From NCBI RefSeq assembly GCF_017356015.1, contig NZ_JAFIQV010000028.1:1-64000 (forward strand): 64,000 nt of DNA, read 5' to 3'. Within the stretch, counting starts at the first letter, position 1. The number at the start of each line of letters is the position of its first letter. The position numbers and the translations under genes are program-made. Shown in pieces: positions 60,810-64,000 of this stretch. The stretch is from Azospirillum sp. SYSU D00513. Lineage in GTDB: Bacteria > Pseudomonadota > Alphaproteobacteria > Azospirillales > Azospirillaceae. The notes under the pieces were generated by a model. It saw nothing but the letters and a program-made list of their open reading frames with translations. It was not told the DNA's origin and did no database searches.

Positions 60810-61631
60810 GTGGACAACGACGACCTCGATTCCCACCGCATCCGGCTGTATGGGCCGGACGACTTCGAGGGCATGCGCCGGGCCGGGCGGCTGGCCGCCG
60901 CGACGCTCGATTTCATCGCCCCCTACGTCCAGCCCGGCATCACCACCGGCGAGCTGGACCGGCTGTGCGAGCAGTTCATGCGCGACCACCGGGGCATTCC
61001 GGCGTCGCTCGGCTACCGCGGCTACCCGAAGGCGAGCTGCATCTCGGTCAACCATGTGGTCTGCCACGGCATCCCGGGCGAAAAGCGCCTGATGAACGGC
61101 GACATTCTGAACATCGACGTCACTCCGATCCTTGACGGCTATTACGGCGACGCCAGCCGCATGTATCTGGCCGGTGACGTCGGCGTGAAGGCGCGCAAGC
61201 TCGTCGAGGTGACCTACGAGGCGCTGATGGTGGGCGTCAACATGGTCAAGCCGGGCGTCACCTTGGGCGACATCGGCCATGCCATCCAGACCTACGCCGA
61301 GTCGCACCGCTTCTCGGTGGTGCGCGACTTCTGCGGGCACGGGGTCGGGCGCGCCTTCCACGAGCCGCCGTCCGTCCTGCATTTCGGCGTGCCGGGCACG
61401 GGTGCCGTGCTGAAGGAGGGCATGATCTTCACCATCGAGCCGATGATCAACACCGGCCGCTACGACGTGAAGATCCTCAGCGACGGCTGGACCGCCGTGA
61501 CCAAGGACAAGTCGCTGTCCGCCCAGTTCGAGCATTCGGTCGGCGTGACCAAGGACGGGGTGGAGATCTTCACCCTCTCCCCCGCCGGCCACACCGTGCC
61601 GCCTTACCCCGCCGAGGCCGCCTCGGCCTGA
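60810..61631 (+). CDS. map: Methionine aminopeptidase (type I)
   Basis: A 273-residue metalloprotease that removes the initiator methionine. Landmarks are CISVNHVVCHGIPGEKRLMN (His), GDILNIDVTPILDGYYGDAS (two metal Asp), FCGHGVGRAFHEPP (metal His) and FTIEPMINTGRYDVK plus a late SAQFEHSVGV (metal Glu residues). The start is GTG with ACAGGG nine bases upstream; the longer in-frame reading is outside the family. The position next to radC is common in alphaproteobacteria. Confidence 0.96.
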   Translation: MDNDDLDSHRIRLYGPDDFEGMRRAGRLAAATLDFIAPYVQPGITTGELDRLCEQFMRDHRGIPASLGYRGYPKASCISVNHVVCHGIPGEKRLMNGDILNIDVTPILDGYYGDASRMYLAGDVGVKARKLVEVTYEALMVGVNMVKPGVTLGDIGHAIQTYAESHRFSVVRDFCGHGVGRAFHEPPSVLHFGVPGTGAVLKEGMIFTIEPMINTGRYDVKILSDGWTAVTKDKSLSAQFEHSVGVTKDGVEIFTLSPAGHTVPPYPAEAASA

Positions 61632-61719
61632 CCGCCTGACGCCATCCGCATGCATTTGCGTGCGGACATGCGCGCGGAAGAGGTATAGTCCTGCGCACAC
61701 GAACGCAGGACCAGAGCGC

Positions 61720-62490
61720 ATGGCAGGACGCGGCCGCAGCACCGGGGACGGGACGGCGACGGAGGAGGGGGCGGACTCCCCGGTGGAACCGTCCGCCCAG
61801 CCCGCCCCCCATCATGCCAACCACCGCGCCCGGCTGCGCCGCCGTTTCCTGGAGGCCGGCCCGGACTCGCTTCAGGATTACGAGCTGCTGGAGATGCTGC
61901 TGTTCCAGGCGAGCCCGCGCCGGGACGTGAAGCCGCTCGCCAAGGCGCTGCTCGCCGCCTTCGGCGACCTGTGGGAGGTGATCAACGCGCCGCCGGAGCG
62001 GCTGCGCGGCTTCAAGGTGGACGGGGTGTCGCTCGCCAGCGACGCCGCCGTCGCCTCTTTGCGGGTCGTCGGGGCGGCGGCCATCCGCGCCACCCGCCGC
62101 CGGGTGATCGACCGGCCGGTGCTGGGCTCCTGGCAGGCGCTGATCGACTATTGCTCGGCCGCCATGGCGCACGAGCCGGTCGAGCAGTTCCGGCTGCTGT
62201 TCCTCGACCGCCGCAATAGGCTGATCGCCGACGAGGTGCAGCAGCGCGGCACCGTGGACCACACCCCCGTCTACCCGCGCGAGGTGGTCAAGCGCGCCCT
62301 GGACCTGTCGGCCACCGCCCTGATCCTGGTCCACAATCACCCCTCCGGCGACCCCAGCCCGAGCCGCGCCGACATCGAGATGACCAAGGCGGTCGTCCGC
62401 GCCGCCGAGGCCATGGGCATCGCCGTCCACGACCACCTGATCATCGGCCGCGGCGCGCACCGCAGCTTCAAGGAGATGGGGCTGTTGTAG
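61720..62490 (+). CDS. radC: RadC family JAB-domain protein
   Basis: A 256-residue protein. After a disordered N-terminus comes a helix-hairpin-helix-like part (HRARLRRRFLEAGPDSLQDY, YELLEMLLFQASPRRDVK), then a JAMM/MPN+ metal motif ILVHNHPSGDPSPSRADIEM with a preceding Glu in DEVQQRGTVDHTPVYPRE. RadC proteins are widespread but their function is unsettled; the old link to DNA repair is doubtful. Follows map by 88 bases. A weak ribosome site precedes the ATG. Confidence 0.92.
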   Translation: MAGRGRSTGDGTATEEGADSPVEPSAQPAPHHANHRARLRRRFLEAGPDSLQDYELLEMLLFQASPRRDVKPLAKALLAAFGDLWEVINAPPERLRGFKVDGVSLASDAAVASLRVVGAAAIRATRRRVIDRPVLGSWQALIDYCSAAMAHEPVEQFRLLFLDRRNRLIADEVQQRGTVDHTPVYPREVVKRALDLSATALILVHNHPSGDPSPSRADIEMTKAVVRAAEAMGIAVHDHLIIGRGAHRSFKEMGLL

Positions 62491-62598
62491 CGCACGCTCC
62501 GAGCGCGCCGTCTCCGCCAGCCTCTTTCTTCATCGACCGTGTCTCGCCCGCCGGCCTATCCCGGCGGGAGCTATCCTGCTGCCCGGCCATGATGCTTG

Positions 62599-62637
62599 CA
62601 TCATGAAAGTCTCTCTGCTAGAGACGCTTTCATGATG
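62599..62637 (+). promoter_or_regulatory. Palindromic operator upstream of the HxlR-type gene
   Basis: CATCATGAAAG and CTTTCATGATG are perfect 11-base inverted arms with a 17-base centre that itself contains TCTCT...AGAGA. It lies 65 bases before the HxlR-type start. It is the longest perfect palindrome near any regulator gene here and is probably the regulator's own site. Confidence 0.7.
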
Positions 62638-62702
62638 ATAGTGACGGTGTGGGGCCGGAGGTGTGCGGCCCGCCCGGTCCATCCATTCAGCGGGTGCGCC
62701 GC

Positions 62703-63281
62703 ATGCAGCGAAAGAGTTTCGACGGGATGGCCTGCCCGGTCGCCCGCAGCCTGGAGCGGGTCGGGGAGTGGTGGAGCATCCTGATCCTGCGGGACGCCCT
62801 CCAGGGGCTGACGCGGTTTGACGAGTTCGAGAAGAGCCTGGGAATCGCGCCGAACATGCTGAGCCGCCGGCTGTCGGCCCTGGTGGAGAACGGGCTGCTG
62901 GAGCGCCGGCAGTACAGCGCGAAGCCGCCGCGCTTCGAGTATGTGCCGAGCGCCGCCGGGCGGGACTTCCTGCCGGTCGTGGCGGCGCTGCTCGCCTGGG
63001 GCAACCGGCATTGCGCGCCGGAGGGGGCGTCGATCCTGCTGCTCGACGCGGAGACCGGGCGGCCGCTCGATCCGGTCGTGGTGGACCGCCACAGCCTGAA
63101 GCCGGTGGAGGCCGGCACCGTGCGGCTCGGCACCGGCCCGGCGGCGACACCGGCCCTGCGGGACGGCATCGCCCGCCGGCCCATGGCCCGCCCCCGCGCG
63201 GCGGGGGATGATTTCAAGGATTCAACCGAAACAACGGACCAAGGCCCGGCGGACCGGGCGGGGAGCGGACGGGATGAGTGA
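62703..63281 (+). CDS. HxlR family transcriptional regulator
   Basis: A 192-residue regulator with the HxlR winged helix: MACPVARSLERVGEWWSILI, GLTRFDEFEKSLGIAPNMLS, RRLSALVENGLLERRQY and RFEYVPSAAGRDFLPV. The C-terminal 70 residues (SILLLDAETGRPLDPVVVDR) are an extension seen in some HxlR proteins. The cysteine in GMACPVAR occupies the position used for redox or electrophile sensing in several family members. It overlaps the synthase gene by eight bases, so they form an operon. Confidence 0.9.
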   Translation: MQRKSFDGMACPVARSLERVGEWWSILILRDALQGLTRFDEFEKSLGIAPNMLSRRLSALVENGLLERRQYSAKPPRFEYVPSAAGRDFLPVVAALLAWGNRHCAPEGASILLLDAETGRPLDPVVVDRHSLKPVEAGTVRLGTGPAATPALRDGIARRPMARPRAAGDDFKDSTETTDQGPADRAGSGRDE

Positions 63282-64000
63282 CGCGCGCAACGGGGTGACG
63301 GGCTTGCGCCGGGTGGTGGTGACCGGCCTGGGGTTGGTCAGCCCGCTGGGGCTCGGGGTGGAGCGGTCCTGGAGCCGCCTTGTCGCCGGCGAGTCGGGCA
63401 TCCGCCGCATCGAGGGCATGGAGACCGGGGACCTGCCCTGCCGGGTCGCGGCACAGGTGCCCGACGGGCCGGCGGCCGACGGCGGCTTCGACGCCGGGGA
63501 CTGGGTGCCGGCCAAGGAGCGCAAGAAGATGGGCCGCTTCATCGCGCTGGCGATGGCGGCGGCCCATGAGGCCCTGGACGACGCCGGCTGGCATCCGGAG
63601 TCGGAGAAGGACCAGACCCGCACCGGCGTGATGATCGGCTCGGGCATCGGCGGGCTGGCGGAGATCGCCGAGGGGGCGGTGGAACTGCACGAGCGCGGAC
63701 CGCGCCGCATCTCCCCCTTCTTCATCCCGGCGAACCTGATCAACCTGGCCTCCGGCCACGTGTCGATCCGCCACGGGCTGAAGGGCCCGAACCACGGCAT
63801 CGTCACCGCCTGTTCGACGGGCGCGCACGCCATCGGCGAGGCCGCGCGCAGCATCGCCCTGGGCGACGCCGAGGTCATGGTGGCCGGCGGCACGGAGGCG
63901 GCGATCTGCCGGCTGAGCCTCGCCGGCTTCGCGGCGAGCCGCGCGCTCTCCACCGGCTTCAACGAGGATCCGGCCGGCGCGTCGCGCCCCTGGGACCGGC
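63274..64000 (+). CDS. Beta-ketoacyl-ACP synthase II (FabF type), C-terminus beyond window
   Basis: The first 242 residues of a KAS II condensing enzyme for fatty-acid elongation. The thiolase fold begins RRVVVTGLGLVSPLGLGVER, the catalytic Cys170 lies in HGIVTACSTGAHAIGEAARS, and FNEDPAGASRPWDR ends the visible part. The two catalytic His residues lie outside the window. No acpP precedes it; it is coupled to an HxlR-type regulator. It may therefore be a second, regulated FabF rather than the housekeeping copy. The start ATG lies within the end of the regulator gene. Confidence 0.92.
   Translation, partial: MSDARNGVTGLRRVVVTGLGLVSPLGLGVERSWSRLVAGESGIRRIEGMETGDLPCRVAAQVPDGPAADGGFDAGDWVPAKERKKMGRFIALAMAAAHEALDDAGWHPESEKDQTRTGVMIGSGIGGLAEIAEGAVELHERGPRRISPFFIPANLINLASGHVSIRHGLKGPNHGIVTACSTGAHAIGEAARSIALGDAEVMVAGGTEAAICRLSLAGFAASRALSTGFNEDPAGASRPWDR

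Overview
The window is GC-rich, densely coded chromosomal DNA of an alphaproteobacterium, most likely Azospirillum or a close relative in the Rhodospirillales. This placement rests on gene content and protein sequence and is an inference. Chromosomal markers are ubiB-ubiE, mutM, rpsT, dnaA, map, radC and a tRNA-Leu(UAA). The many solo receivers, HisKA_2-type kinases and Crp/Fnr paralogues fit a soil or rhizosphere bacterium rich in signalling genes.

Layout. 0-1.5 kb: ubiquinone genes ubiB (partial) and ubiE. 1.6-7.1 kb: an accessory block (DUF3800 protein, LysE exporter, histidine kinase, HTH regulator divergent from a methyltransferase) placed between ubiE and mutM. 7.2-12.9 kb: housekeeping run mutM, a secreted protein, enoyl-CoA hydratase, glycosyltransferase, rpsT with clear promoter and terminator, and dnaA. 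13-23.4 kb: a polyamine-type ABC importer (binding protein, ATPase, two permeases) split by about 6 kb holding two histidine kinases and the chromate genes chrB-chrA. 23.4-30.8 kb: thioesterase, two RNA methyltransferases, a dipeptide-type ABC importer without ATPases, and a lipoprotein. 30.9-37.7 kb: response regulators, a hybrid kinase and two solo CheB-type methylesterases. 37.8-38.05 kb: an orphan Nif11-type RiPP precursor. 38.5-40.2 kb: MFS transporter and TetR regulator with a double operator.

40.2-46.3 kb is a rearranged stretch. It holds dispersed paired-hairpin repeats, two inverted paralogous Crp/Fnr genes with the same upstream palindrome, truncated MarR and SnoaL-like genes, a cytochrome c peroxidase behind an FNR-type box, and remnants of an IS66 transposase and a luciferase-like monooxygenase. 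46.3-49.0 kb: isochorismatase-type hydrolase and MBL-fold hydrolase divergent from a GlxA/AraC regulator. 49.1-53.5 kb: CheR-PAS protein, third Crp/Fnr gene and a solo receiver. 54.1-57.2 kb: orphan HicB followed by a translationally coupled kinase-KaiC-receiver operon. 57.24-59.41 kb: a small island at tRNA-Leu bounded by a copy of the tRNA 3' end, carrying an hsdS tail, a PD-(D/E)XK nuclease-like gene and a coupled partner of unknown function. 59.6-64 kb: cinA-like, map, radC, an HxlR regulator with a palindromic operator, and a partial fabF-type synthase.

The best candidates for undescribed biology are the tRNA-Leu island gene pair, the HK-KaiC-receiver operon and the stand-alone Nif11-type precursor.
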